DNA of 64,000 bases from Paraglaciecola sp. T6c (GTDB lineage: Bacteria > Pseudomonadota > Gammaproteobacteria > Enterobacterales > Alteromonadaceae): positions 3,162,001 through 3,226,000 of the forward strand of contig NC_008228.1 of assembly GCF_000014225.1 (NCBI RefSeq), given 5' to 3'. A model generated the notes under the pieces. The model had not been told where the DNA came from, made no database searches, and saw nothing but the letters and a program-made list of their open reading frames with translations. The translations under genes and the position numbers were made by a program. Positions 52,807-60,536 of the stretch are shown here, piece after piece. Numbering within the stretch: position 1 is the first letter of the stretch; the number at the start of each line of letters is the position of its first letter.

Positions 52807-53463
52807 GTGCTAGATTATACCACCAATATCCAGTACCTCGCATGGGTGGGATATGCAGTCTGTTTAATGGCCGTTGTGCGTTTTTTGCCTTTGAGCAGTT
52901 TAGTCAAAGATAAGAAGATCCAGCACTTGGTTTTCGGTTGTGCCGCCAGTGTATTTTTTCTTTGGATATTTCAAACGGGTATCTATCCTGGCCTTCAGGT
53001 GCATTTTTTATGGTTGACCGCATTGATGTTAGTGCTTGGTTTTCGTTGGGCAGTGGTCAGTTCGTTTTTAGCCTTGCTCGGCGTTACCCTAGTCGGCGAA
53101 GAAAGCTGGCGCATGTTTGGGGTAAATGGCCTGCTTGGCGTACTTGCTCCGTTAGGCATGAGTTATTTGATTTATAGCTTTGTGTTCCACAAATTATCCC
53201 GTCATGTGTTCGTGTACATTTTTCTATGTGCATTTTTACCGGGCGCATTAATGATGGCATTTAAAATGTACTTATTAGGCGGGTATTTTTATCTCGATGG
53301 GCAATATGATTGGCACACCATTCATGATAATTACTTAGTACTGATTTGGCTGCTCTTGTTTCCTGAGGGGATGTTAAACGGTATGACCATGACGCTAATG
53401 GTTATTTACAAACCCCATTGGGCCTATACATTTTACGAAAAATTCTATATTCATAATAAATAG
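52807..53463 (+). CDS. CbiM-like integral membrane protein
   Basis: 218 residues starting at GTG 52807, with GGTGAGGAA upstream. Six or seven membrane helices. LLLFPEGMLNGMTMTLMVIYKPHW near the C-terminus and GVLAPLGMSYLIY in the middle match the ECF-type/CbiM family of cobalt/nickel importer S-components, although no ATPase or other transporter subunit is present. Probably cotranscribed with xthA. The transport role is only an inference from the family. Confidence 0.75.
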   Translation: MLDYTTNIQYLAWVGYAVCLMAVVRFLPLSSLVKDKKIQHLVFGCAASVFFLWIFQTGIYPGLQVHFLWLTALMLVLGFRWAVVSSFLALLGVTLVGEESWRMFGVNGLLGVLAPLGMSYLIYSFVFHKLSRHVFVYIFLCAFLPGALMMAFKMYLLGGYFYLDGQYDWHTIHDNYLVLIWLLLFPEGMLNGMTMTLMVIYKPHWAYTFYEKFYIHNK

Positions 53464-53507
53464 CCCCTTGCCTCAGCAAGTTACTTTTGGGCAACACAGA
53501 GTCAGAT

Positions 53508-53548
53508 AAAAAAGCGCCACTACATAATAATGTAGTGGCGCTTTTTTT
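53508..53548. terminator. Strong bidirectional terminator
   Basis: A-rich run then GCGCCACTACAT pairing with ATGTAGTGGCGC across an AATA loop, followed by T7. Shared by xthA/cbiM-like and the convergent DJ-1 gene. Confidence 0.95.
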
Positions 53549-53579
53549 AAGAACGTACATTTTAACTAAAGCGTTATTT

Positions 53580-54254
53580 TTACTGCCCTAAACGCTCTAC
53601 CATGGCTTTGCCAACAGCACCGGCTGATGCTGGGTTTTGCCCCGTGATCACGCGGTCTTGCTTAACCACGTATTCACCCCATGGAGCGATTTTGGCATAC
53701 TGCCCAGCGCGTCGTGTTAGCGCCTCTTCCAGCAAGAAAGGGATTTTATTGATGGTGTCATACTCAACTTCTTCTTCACGGGTGAAGCCTGTGACCATGA
53801 TGTCTTCTATTAGGTATTTGCCGTTAGATAATTTAATCGGCAGTAACCCTGCTGGGCCGTGACAGACTGCGCCTACAACTGCACCCGCTTCAAAGATAGA
53901 GGCGGTTAACTTAGCCACATTTTCATCATCTGCTAAATCAGACAGCAGACCGAAGCCACCAGGATAGAATACCGCGTCGTAATCAGCTGGGTTTACGTCA
54001 CTGGCTTTTTTGGTATTGCTTAACTTGCTAGCTAAATCTTCGCTTTTGAACACATCGCTGTTAATTTTGTCATCTTCCATGTCAACACCGTAAACAGGGG
54101 CTTCACCGCCTTTAATCGACACTAAATCATAGCGATATCCGGCTTCAAGAAAGGCATGTAATGCATGGGTTAGCTCAGGAGAAAACGTGCCGTTAGCTTC
54201 ATCGGTGGTTCCTAGCGTGGCATGGTTAGTCAAAATAATAAGTACATTTTTCAT
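53580..54254 (-). CDS. DJ-1/PfpI-family protein, Hsp31-like
   Basis: 224 residues. Nucleophile Cys in GAVCHGPAG (about residue 131) with a neighbouring His, and the acidic partner in FSPELTHAL. Length and the NHATLGTTDEANGTFSPEL start match the HchA/Hsp31-like glyoxalase III branch (DJ-1/PfpI type). Likely detoxifies methylglyoxal or repairs glycated molecules in the cytoplasm. Divergent from a LysR regulator across a perfect inverted repeat, so probably its target. Confidence 0.9.
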   Translation of the reverse strand: MKNVLIILTNHATLGTTDEANGTFSPELTHALHAFLEAGYRYDLVSIKGGEAPVYGVDMEDDKINSDVFKSEDLASKLSNTKKASDVNPADYDAVFYPGGFGLLSDLADDENVAKLTASIFEAGAVVGAVCHGPAGLLPIKLSNGKYLIEDIMVTGFTREEEVEYDTINKIPFLLEEALTRRAGQYAKIAPWGEYVVKQDRVITGQNPASAGAVGKAMVERLGQ

Positions 54255-54342
54255 TGGTAACTCCTAGCGTTGAAATAAATTAGTTTTTACGATGAACAGA
54301 GTGTAGCCCTTTGGCATATGTTTGATAATCCCGATAATTGAC

Positions 54343-54374
54343 AAATCATTATTGCAAATATGCAATAATGATTT
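54343..54374. promoter_or_regulatory. Perfect 14-bp inverted repeat in LysR/DJ-1 promoter region
   Basis: AAATCATTATTGCA (54343-54356) and TGCAATAATGATTT (54361-54374) around AATA. It lies 29 bp before the LysR start and 88 bp before the DJ-1 start. The inner part has the T-N11-A shape of LysR sites. Confidence 0.75.
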
Positions 54375-54402
54375 ATTTACAATGTATCTTTGTCAGAGTT
54401 AT

Positions 54403-55287
54403 ATGAATATAAGCTTCAATGGGATCATCGAATTTGTAGCTGTGGCTGAAACCCACGGTTTTTCAGCCGCCGCACGCAAGTTGGGCGTGAATGTGTCACA
54501 CATCAGTCGCAAAGTGGCGGCCTTAGAAAAAGAGCTTGGGGTAAGTTTACTGGCGCGTAGTACTCGAACGGTGCGCTTGACTGATGCCGGTCAGGCGTAT
54601 TTTGCTCGTTGCCAAGAATTGGTGTATGGCTTACAGGAAGCCAACGAAACCGTATTAGACAAACAAGTTGAGTTAAGTGGTGTGCTGAAAGTCTCTGCGG
54701 CAGGCGAATTTGCGGAGCAACACATTGCCCCGTTACTGATTGAATTTGGCCAATTGCACCCTAAACTCACCATTGAAATGGATTTTAATTCGCAGATGGT
54801 CAATTTTGTTGATGACGCGTTTGATTTCTCCATTCGCTATGGTCCCATGAAAGACTCTAGCTTAATTGCCCGCAAACTGACCAATCGCTCATTAGTGGCA
54901 GCCGCCAGTAAGCGCTATCTCGAGGTTAACGGCACACCCGCGCACCCCAATGAACTGACTTCGCATCAATGCTTGATGACCAATAATTCAACTTGGTTTT
55001 TCGACAATCAGGGTAAACCACTTGAAGTAAAACTAGATGCAAGATGGCGCTCTAACAGCGTCCGCAGTGTGGTACTCGCATGTGAAAGAGGCTTGGGCAT
55101 CGCCTACTTGCCCCGCTCAAGTTTTGGTGATGCACTGAAAGGTGGCTCGGTGGTTCCTATATTAGCGCCCTTCTGGAATCGCGAAATAGCCACTTGGATT
55201 GTGTACGCAAACCGGAACTTTTTGCCTGCAAAGGCACGTCTTGCGATCAACTTCTTACTAGAAAAATTCGAACACTGGCAAGAATAA
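54403..55287 (+). CDS. LysR-type transcriptional regulator
   Basis: 294 residues from ATG 54403; the frame is open to 54322, but that would run through the operator palindrome. Winged helix FNGIIEFVAVAETHGFSAAARKLGVNVSHISRKVAALEKELGVSLLAR, then the effector domain typical of the DsdC/YafC-like LysR branch (VDDAFDFSIRYGPM, GLGIAYLP). Divergent neighbour is a DJ-1/Hsp31-like gene, the probable target. Responses to electrophiles would fit, but are not shown. Confidence 0.92.
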   Translation: MNISFNGIIEFVAVAETHGFSAAARKLGVNVSHISRKVAALEKELGVSLLARSTRTVRLTDAGQAYFARCQELVYGLQEANETVLDKQVELSGVLKVSAAGEFAEQHIAPLLIEFGQLHPKLTIEMDFNSQMVNFVDDAFDFSIRYGPMKDSSLIARKLTNRSLVAAASKRYLEVNGTPAHPNELTSHQCLMTNNSTWFFDNQGKPLEVKLDARWRSNSVRSVVLACERGLGIAYLPRSSFGDALKGGSVVPILAPFWNREIATWIVYANRNFLPAKARLAINFLLEKFEHWQE

Positions 55288-55376
55288 TCCCTCTTGGAAG
55301 TGCATAACGCTCTAAGAGAACATTCCATAAGAGCACTCAATGACAAAACTCTACGAGGAACATTCCAAGAGGGATT
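55286..55376. repeat. 91-bp element with perfect 14-bp terminal inverted repeats
   Basis: AATCCCTCTTGGAA (55286-55299) and TTCCAAGAGGGATT (55363-55376), starting in the LysR stop codon. Inside there is another imperfect pair GCTCT...AGAGC and two ACATTCCA copies. It could be a MITE or an elaborate transcription terminator. Confidence 0.7.
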
Positions 55377-55400
55377 TATACCCACATTAAGCTGTAGCAG

Positions 55401-55466
55401 CTCATATCTGATCTGACAGTTTTGGTGAATAGGTTTGGACTTCATCTGACGGACAGCTATGAGCGA
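55401..55466. repeat. 66-bp dispersed palindromic repeat, copy 2
   Basis: Matches 14191-14256 with one mismatch. It stands at the distal end of the gene-cassette array, 55 bp beyond the last R' box. Confidence 0.85.
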
Positions 55467-55521
55467 TTAGCAGTAATTGGTTTCGTTGTCTTTGAACGAC
55501 GGCTTGAGACAAAGAGCAGAT

Positions 55522-55622
55522 ATTCAACGCTTTGAATCTGGGGCGAATGCGAGCGCTTTGGCCGAAGGCCAGCGAGTATTTGTCCCAGTGAGTTTACGAA
55601 CGACATTATTCACTTGTTATAT
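55522..55622 (-). other. Integron attC site of the zinc-ribbon cassette
   Basis: On the minus strand the site begins with R'' ATATAAC (complement of 55616-55622) and ends with R' GTTGAAT (complement of 55522-55528), a perfect GTTRRRY preceded by GC. Between them GGGACAAATACTCGCTGGCC folds back on GGCCAAAGCGCTCGCATTCGCCC. R'' is the exact complement of the R' box at the cassette's other end (GTTATAT, 55909-55915), as required for a real cassette. Confidence 0.85.
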
Positions 55623-55630
55623 GTACTTTG

Positions 55631-55891
55631 TTAGATTAATTTCTTTGGTTCTGCTGCAAACCACATTATGAAGCTACAACCCTTACATGATAACAATGAT
55701 GCACTGTCATTTGCCCAATCTAAATTGAGAAAAGTCATACCAGCAGTATTTAATTGAGCACTTCCCAATTCGAAATGACTATGACCGCAGTGAATACATT
55801 TAGCCTTTACACCATTAATTTGATACTCATCAGAATTAACAGCGTTCATTGCGCCTTTAAGGCCTTTGCCCAGTTTAGAAATTAATGACAT
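55631..55891 (-). CDS. Cassette-encoded small zinc-ribbon protein
   Basis: 86 residues. CIHCGHSHFELG (about 32-43) and LLSCKGCSFIMWF (about 67-79) supply two CxxC pairs for a zinc ribbon. The first 25 residues (MSLISKLGKGLKGAMNAVNSDEY) form an amphipathic helix. It fills a 390-bp gene cassette bounded by matching R' and R'' boxes, with its own attC downstream. Function unknown; related zinc-ribbon orphans are common in cassette arrays. Confidence 0.8.
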   Translation of the reverse strand: MSLISKLGKGLKGAMNAVNSDEYQINGVKAKCIHCGHSHFELGSAQLNTAGMTFLNLDWANDSASLLSCKGCSFIMWFAAEPKKLI

Positions 55892-55908
55892 TTAAAACCT
55901 CAATGTAC

Positions 55909-55997
55909 ATATAACGCCCTGTTAACAGGCAAAATGCAGTTGGCTAAATAATGAGCGAAGCGAACAAAGCCAACTGTATTTTGTCCTTGTTTAACAG
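55909..55997 (-). other. attC site of the DUF4393 cassette, split by IS110 element
   Basis: Minus strand: CTGTTAAACAAGGACAAAAT, ACAGTTGGC, loop, GCCAACTGCATTTTGCCTG, TTAACAGGGCGTTATAT. Arms pair over about 29 bp with extrahelical bases. R' is GTTATAT (55909-55915). The missing R'' end (CTCTAACAAG) is found on the other side of the IS at 57205-57216. Joining the two at the CAAG shared by both flanks restores a complete attC of about 100 bp. Confidence 0.85.
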
Positions 55998-56055
55998 CTT
56001 GTATGGATAATAACTCAGGTAAATCATCCTGATTTTAATCGGGGTGAGGTAAAGT

Positions 56056-56196
56056 GAGACCCAAGCTTTAGCAGCAACTAAAGCCTTCTTTTGTGGTAGT
56101 TCGATTGAGCGATGGCTCCTCAGTTGAGAGACCGATAACAAGAAAGAACACCACAAAGGACTCCAAGCAAAACACTCGAATAGTCTACTGGGTCTC
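56056..56196 (+). ncRNA. Candidate bridge RNA of the IS110-family element
   Basis: In the 5' flank of the recombinase. Outer stem GAGACCC/GGGTCTC (56056-56062, 56190-56196). First hairpin GCTTTAG/CTAAAGC (56065-56071, 56078-56084). Long internal loop closed by TTTGTGGT/ACCACAAA (56090-56097, 56150-56157). Then a second loop region (56158-56189). The first loop contains TAACAAG (56136-56142), identical to the attC target strand at the insertion point. The second contains ATAGTCT (56180-56186), identical to the element's own right end (57198-57204). This matches the target-loop/donor-loop plan of IS110 bridge RNAs. Confidence 0.65.
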
Positions 56197-56223
56197 AACC
56201 CGCATTATGCAAGCAAGAGTTAG

Positions 56224-57186
<963 letters not shown>

Positions 57187-57217
57187 CTATTGACGCCATA
57201 GTCTCTTGTTAGAGAGC

Positions 57218-58060
57218 TTATTTGCTATTGTTTCGGTGATCTTTTACACAGGCATGTATAAACTGCCGACCTAACCCGGTCAATTTGATTGTTTTTTTAT
57301 CTACACCAAACGTCCGGCCTTCTAATTGATCAATATAACTCTTATGCGCCATAACAAAAGGATGTTCTTCAAGGTGTTTATAAATATTTTCACCTATAAG
57401 GGTATAAGTATCTGGGATTTCTATTATCCCTAATCTACATAGATTATCTAGATAGTTTGGGATAACGTTATGATCTTCTATACCTGTTCTTTCACCTAAC
57501 ACTGAAAAGTGTCTAAATTGATCTCTTCCACCAGAATTATCTGCTAGCATGTTTTTTACTGTGATAATCGGCTCTTGTTCAACAGTTAAGAATGCTGTTA
57601 ATAATTTTGCTTCGTCAGCAGAAAGCTGTTTTATAATTTCAACAAAGCACGGATGTGCTTCTTTAGTAGTTGCTGCATCCATCGATGACGCTAACAGGTT
57701 TGCATATAATTCTCTTAACTCCTCGATACTACCTGTGTATTTTAGCGACTCTAAAGTCGGTCCTGCCACATGAGGTGGTGGAGTTATAATATTTTCTTCA
57801 GGTGTATTTTGAAGCTTTTCTGCTACTTTGTTATCAACAAAGTCTTTTATATGATCATAACCCCAAATTAATGCCGATACTGGCGCTAAAGCAACATTCA
57901 CCGTTTTAGCGACTGTTCCTAAGGCTTTCCCTATTTCTTGTGCTGCTGGTTGCAAAGCGTCTTGATATATTGGAATAGCCTTAACAAGGCCAGTAGTTGC
58001 GTTAATAGTACCTTCAACATTGCTTTCTGCTTTACCTGAATTTTCGACTTCGACTGTCAC
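57218..58060 (-). CDS. DUF4393 (Abi-alpha-like) cassette protein
   Basis: 280 residues starting at GTG 58060 after AAGGAG. Residues 30-100 (PIYQDALQPAAQEIGKALG, VNVALAPVSALIWGYDHIKD) and the following GPTLESLKYTGSIEELRELYANLLASSMD are the DUF4393 signature, a family labelled Abi-alpha because of a link with abortive infection. The N-terminal Ala/Val-rich segment may bind or insert into membrane. It sits in an integron cassette: R' box GTTAGAG upstream (58086-58092) and matching R'' CTCTAAC just after the stop. A phage-defence role is a hypothesis. Confidence 0.8.
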   Translation of the reverse strand: MTVEVENSGKAESNVEGTINATTGLVKAIPIYQDALQPAAQEIGKALGTVAKTVNVALAPVSALIWGYDHIKDFVDNKVAEKLQNTPEENIITPPPHVAGPTLESLKYTGSIEELRELYANLLASSMDAATTKEAHPCFVEIIKQLSADEAKLLTAFLTVEQEPIITVKNMLADNSGGRDQFRHFSVLGERTGIEDHNVIPNYLDNLCRLGIIEIPDTYTLIGENIYKHLEEHPFVMAHKSYIDQLEGRTFGVDKKTIKLTGLGRQFIHACVKDHRNNSK

Positions 58061-58085
58061 AATTTACTCCTTACCCTTGAATGCT

Positions 58086-58092
58086 CTCTAAC
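58086..58092 (-). other. R' box at the proximal end of the cassette array
   Basis: Minus strand GCGTTAGAG, a canonical GTTRRR-type recombination box 26 bp before the DUF4393 start and the exact complement of R'' CTCTAAC at 57210-57216. The sequence further upstream does not fold as an attC, so it may be the remains of an attI or a half-deleted attC. Confidence 0.65.
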
Positions 58093-58265
58093 GCTTCAAT
58101 AATACGTGTAGCTAGTTTGGCGGTTTTATTGTGTTGTTTGCAATAGAAAATGACAAACAAGTGGAATCGTATTTATTGACTTGTTCTCTGGCAGACAGAC
58201 CTTAGTCGTTTTGGCTGCGAAGATTGGGAAATTCGCAAAAATGGTACTTGAGAGGGAGTTCATTA

Positions 58266-58335
58266 CCTTAAGCTTAGTTAGAGGTCTGTATGGAAATTAA
58301 CGCGTATTTCAACAGCCTCATAACTAAGCTTAAGG
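58266..58335. repeat. 70-bp near-perfect palindrome
   Basis: CCTTAAGCTTAGTTA-GAGG at the left pairs with CCTC-A-TAACTAAGCTTAAGG at the right (19 of 20 positions), and the middle (GAAAT...ATTTC) is partly palindromic. It looks like a MITE or a fold-back element. A GTTAGAG box like the nearby R' is inside the left arm. Confidence 0.8.
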
Positions 58336-58848
58336 GTTGAAGAACAGTATAGTCCCGTCAAGTCTCCTTGCTAGATTTTATTGTCCTTAAAACAGCGTCA
58401 AATATACTGTTTATTTATACAGTAAAATATTCTATATGGACTATAATATCTAGGTTTACCTCTTCCCAATTCCAAGAGAACAATTTAATAAGGCGCAACT
58501 TGCGCGTTTTTCTGCCGACGCATCGCTCACTTTTATACTTCAGCTAGTAATACCAAACTAACTATCATATTGCTACATAAAGGAAAACTGGCGATCTGGA
58601 TAAAATAATAAGAATAAAAACGAGCGATTGGGTCGTTTTCCTGAATATATGGGAAAGCCCTTTAACTTGTATATCTAAACAGGGGTTTACGCCTTAATAA
58701 TCAAAAATATTTTAGTCAGCTATTTTACTGAATGCAGAAGGGTAGAATCAGTCGAGGGACTCCTGATCGCTCATTGACGTCAGTCAACTTTTTTAGTGCC
58801 AATGACCGCTTTACGTACAGAGCTGGCAGATTGTGTTAAGACTTATTC

Positions 58849-58890
58849 AATTAATGCTGGCACCCGCGTTAGCCGGTGCCAGCATTAATT
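58849..58890 (-). terminator. Long hairpin after the VOC gene
   Basis: Perfect 16-bp arms AATTAATGCTGGCACC (58849-58864) and GGTGCCAGCATTAATT (58875-58890), 10 bp past the stop codon. Confidence 0.8.
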
Positions 58891-58899
58891 TGACCGCTG

Positions 58900-59400
58900 T
58901 TAGTATGCGCCGGCCGAGTAAGTTAGTTCGTAGCTGTGGCTGTAGATCTCTAAGATATTGCCGAACGGGTCTTCCATGTAGATCATGCGATAAGGCTTCT
59001 CGCCTGGGTAGTAATAACGCGGTTTTTCCATGCGCTTTTTACCACCTGCTGCGACAATGGCTTCTGCTAACTCTTCAAGATTTGGATCTTGAACGCAGAA
59101 ATGGAACACGCCGGTTTTCCAATATTCAAAGTTATCTGCTGGATCTTGTTGATTCGCAAACTCAAAGATCTCAACGCCTATTCTGTCGCCCGTGGACAAA
59201 TGCGCGATTTTAAATTTCTTCCAGTTAGCACCGAATACATCAGTACACATTTCACCTATCGGACTGTCATCTTCAACAATAACAGTGGGTTTCATAATTA
59301 AGTACCAACCAAGAACCTGGGTGCAAAACGCTACTGCTTTTTCAACATCTGGCACCGAAATACCAATGTGAGAGAAGGTACGTGGATATGGGGTCGTCAT
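58900..59400 (-). CDS. VOC-family protein, lactoylglutathione lyase-like
   Basis: 166 residues from ATG 59400 with AGGAG upstream; the longer frame to 59490 overlaps the divergent promoter. Vicinal-oxygen-chelate fold: FSHIGISVPDVEKAVAF (first His ligand), RIGVEIFEF, GVFHFCVQDPN (His) and NILEIYSHS (Glu). Related to glyoxalase/dioxygenase-type lyases in the cytoplasm. Divergent from a LysR gene across 162 bp, its likely regulator. Confidence 0.88.
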   Translation of the reverse strand: MTTPYPRTFSHIGISVPDVEKAVAFCTQVLGWYLIMKPTVIVEDDSPIGEMCTDVFGANWKKFKIAHLSTGDRIGVEIFEFANQQDPADNFEYWKTGVFHFCVQDPNLEELAEAIVAAGGKKRMEKPRYYYPGEKPYRMIYMEDPFGNILEIYSHSYELTYSAGAY

Positions 59401-59562
59401 AGTATTACTCCTAGGAGATGATGTTAATTCAATCCGGCGCAAAGCAATAATGCTTACTCGCCGCGGTTTAATTGATGGCTTATCAACCAAGTGACGCCAC
59501 TGTACTCCCCATGTTAAAGTATGAAAAATTATGATTTAAAATTAATATAAGTACATTTTGTA

Positions 59563-60444
59563 ATGATAAATCCTGTTTGGTTAAAGACCTTTTGTACTCT
59601 TGCGGATATTGGGCACTTCACAAAAACGGCAGAGACGTTATTTATGACGCAGTCAGGGGTAAGCCAACAAATTAAAAAACTGGAAGAACAATTGGCCACT
59701 GCACTGCTGATCCGCGAGGGCAAGTCATTTACGTTAACGGATGCAGGCATGCGACTGCATGCGGATGGGCTTAAATTATTGCAAGCGGCGGTGCTACTTG
59801 AACAAAACGTGAAGCAAGACGAACCCTTTGTTGGACAAGTGCGTATTGCCACACCTGGCAGTGTGGGACTGACCGTTTACCCTTTTTTATTAGATATTCA
59901 GGCTCTACATCCCGACCTGTACATCAACCACGCTTTCTCACCGAATAAAAGCATCGAGCGGGATATAGGGCTACGCCTATTTGATTTGGGTGTGATGACA
60001 CAACCGAGCACCTCAGCTGACGTAATCACCGAAGCAATAGCCCAAGAAGCACTGGTTTTAGTCACCTCAAATGAGATAGAAACCCTCACTTGGCAGACAC
60101 TGCAGCGCTTAGGCTATATTGGCCATCCCGACGGCCATCAACATTGCCAAGCACTGTTACAAGCCAATTTTAGCCAGTTCGAGCACCCGTCTCAATTTCA
60201 AGAGAAGGGCTTTTCAAACCAAATTAGTTTAATACTCGAACCTGTCAGCCGCGGGTTTGGCTTCAGCGTGTTACCCCTGCATGCTGCACGGGCTTTTCAC
60301 GCTCAAGAACGTATACGCATTCACAACCTTAAAGCCCCCGTGAACGAGACATTGTACTTATGCCGTCATACTCATGTTGGGCAAAGTAAACGGGCGCGCT
60401 TTATCGCACAGCAAATAAAGTTATTGCTTAAGCCTAAGCAATAA
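59563..60444 (+). CDS. LysR-type transcriptional regulator
   Basis: 293 residues. Winged helix MINPVWLKTFCTLADIGHFTKTAETLFMTQSGVSQQIKKLEEQL, then the effector domain (GQVRIATPGSVGLTVYPFLL, SRGFGFSVLPLHAARAF). Divergent from the VOC gene and probably its regulator. Effector unknown. Confidence 0.92.
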   Translation: MINPVWLKTFCTLADIGHFTKTAETLFMTQSGVSQQIKKLEEQLATALLIREGKSFTLTDAGMRLHADGLKLLQAAVLLEQNVKQDEPFVGQVRIATPGSVGLTVYPFLLDIQALHPDLYINHAFSPNKSIERDIGLRLFDLGVMTQPSTSADVITEAIAQEALVLVTSNEIETLTWQTLQRLGYIGHPDGHQHCQALLQANFSQFEHPSQFQEKGFSNQISLILEPVSRGFGFSVLPLHAARAFHAQERIRIHNLKAPVNETLYLCRHTHVGQSKRARFIAQQIKLLLKPKQ

Positions 60445-60536
60445 ATAACGCCTGATGTATAGCAAAAAACATAATCGTCAGAATGCTCGCCTAGCGGCAT
60501 CATGTTCAAATTAACAAATTAATAACAGGAATCGTT

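Larger units (their letters stand above)
58093..58899. other. Intergenic region upstream of the cassette array
   Basis: About 800 bp without a gene. No integrase or intact remnant is readable in any frame. Contains the 70-bp palindrome at 58266-58335, a short repeat at 58818-58855 shared with 15793-15830 and the VOC gene terminator. Confidence 0.5.

Noticed and set aside
52807-53463. Complete cobalt/nickel ECF transporter
   Set aside because: Only a CbiM-like membrane protein is present. The ATPase and other components are absent.
58093-58899. Integron integrase gene
   Set aside because: No frame of sufficient length or with tyrosine-recombinase motifs exists where intI would be expected.
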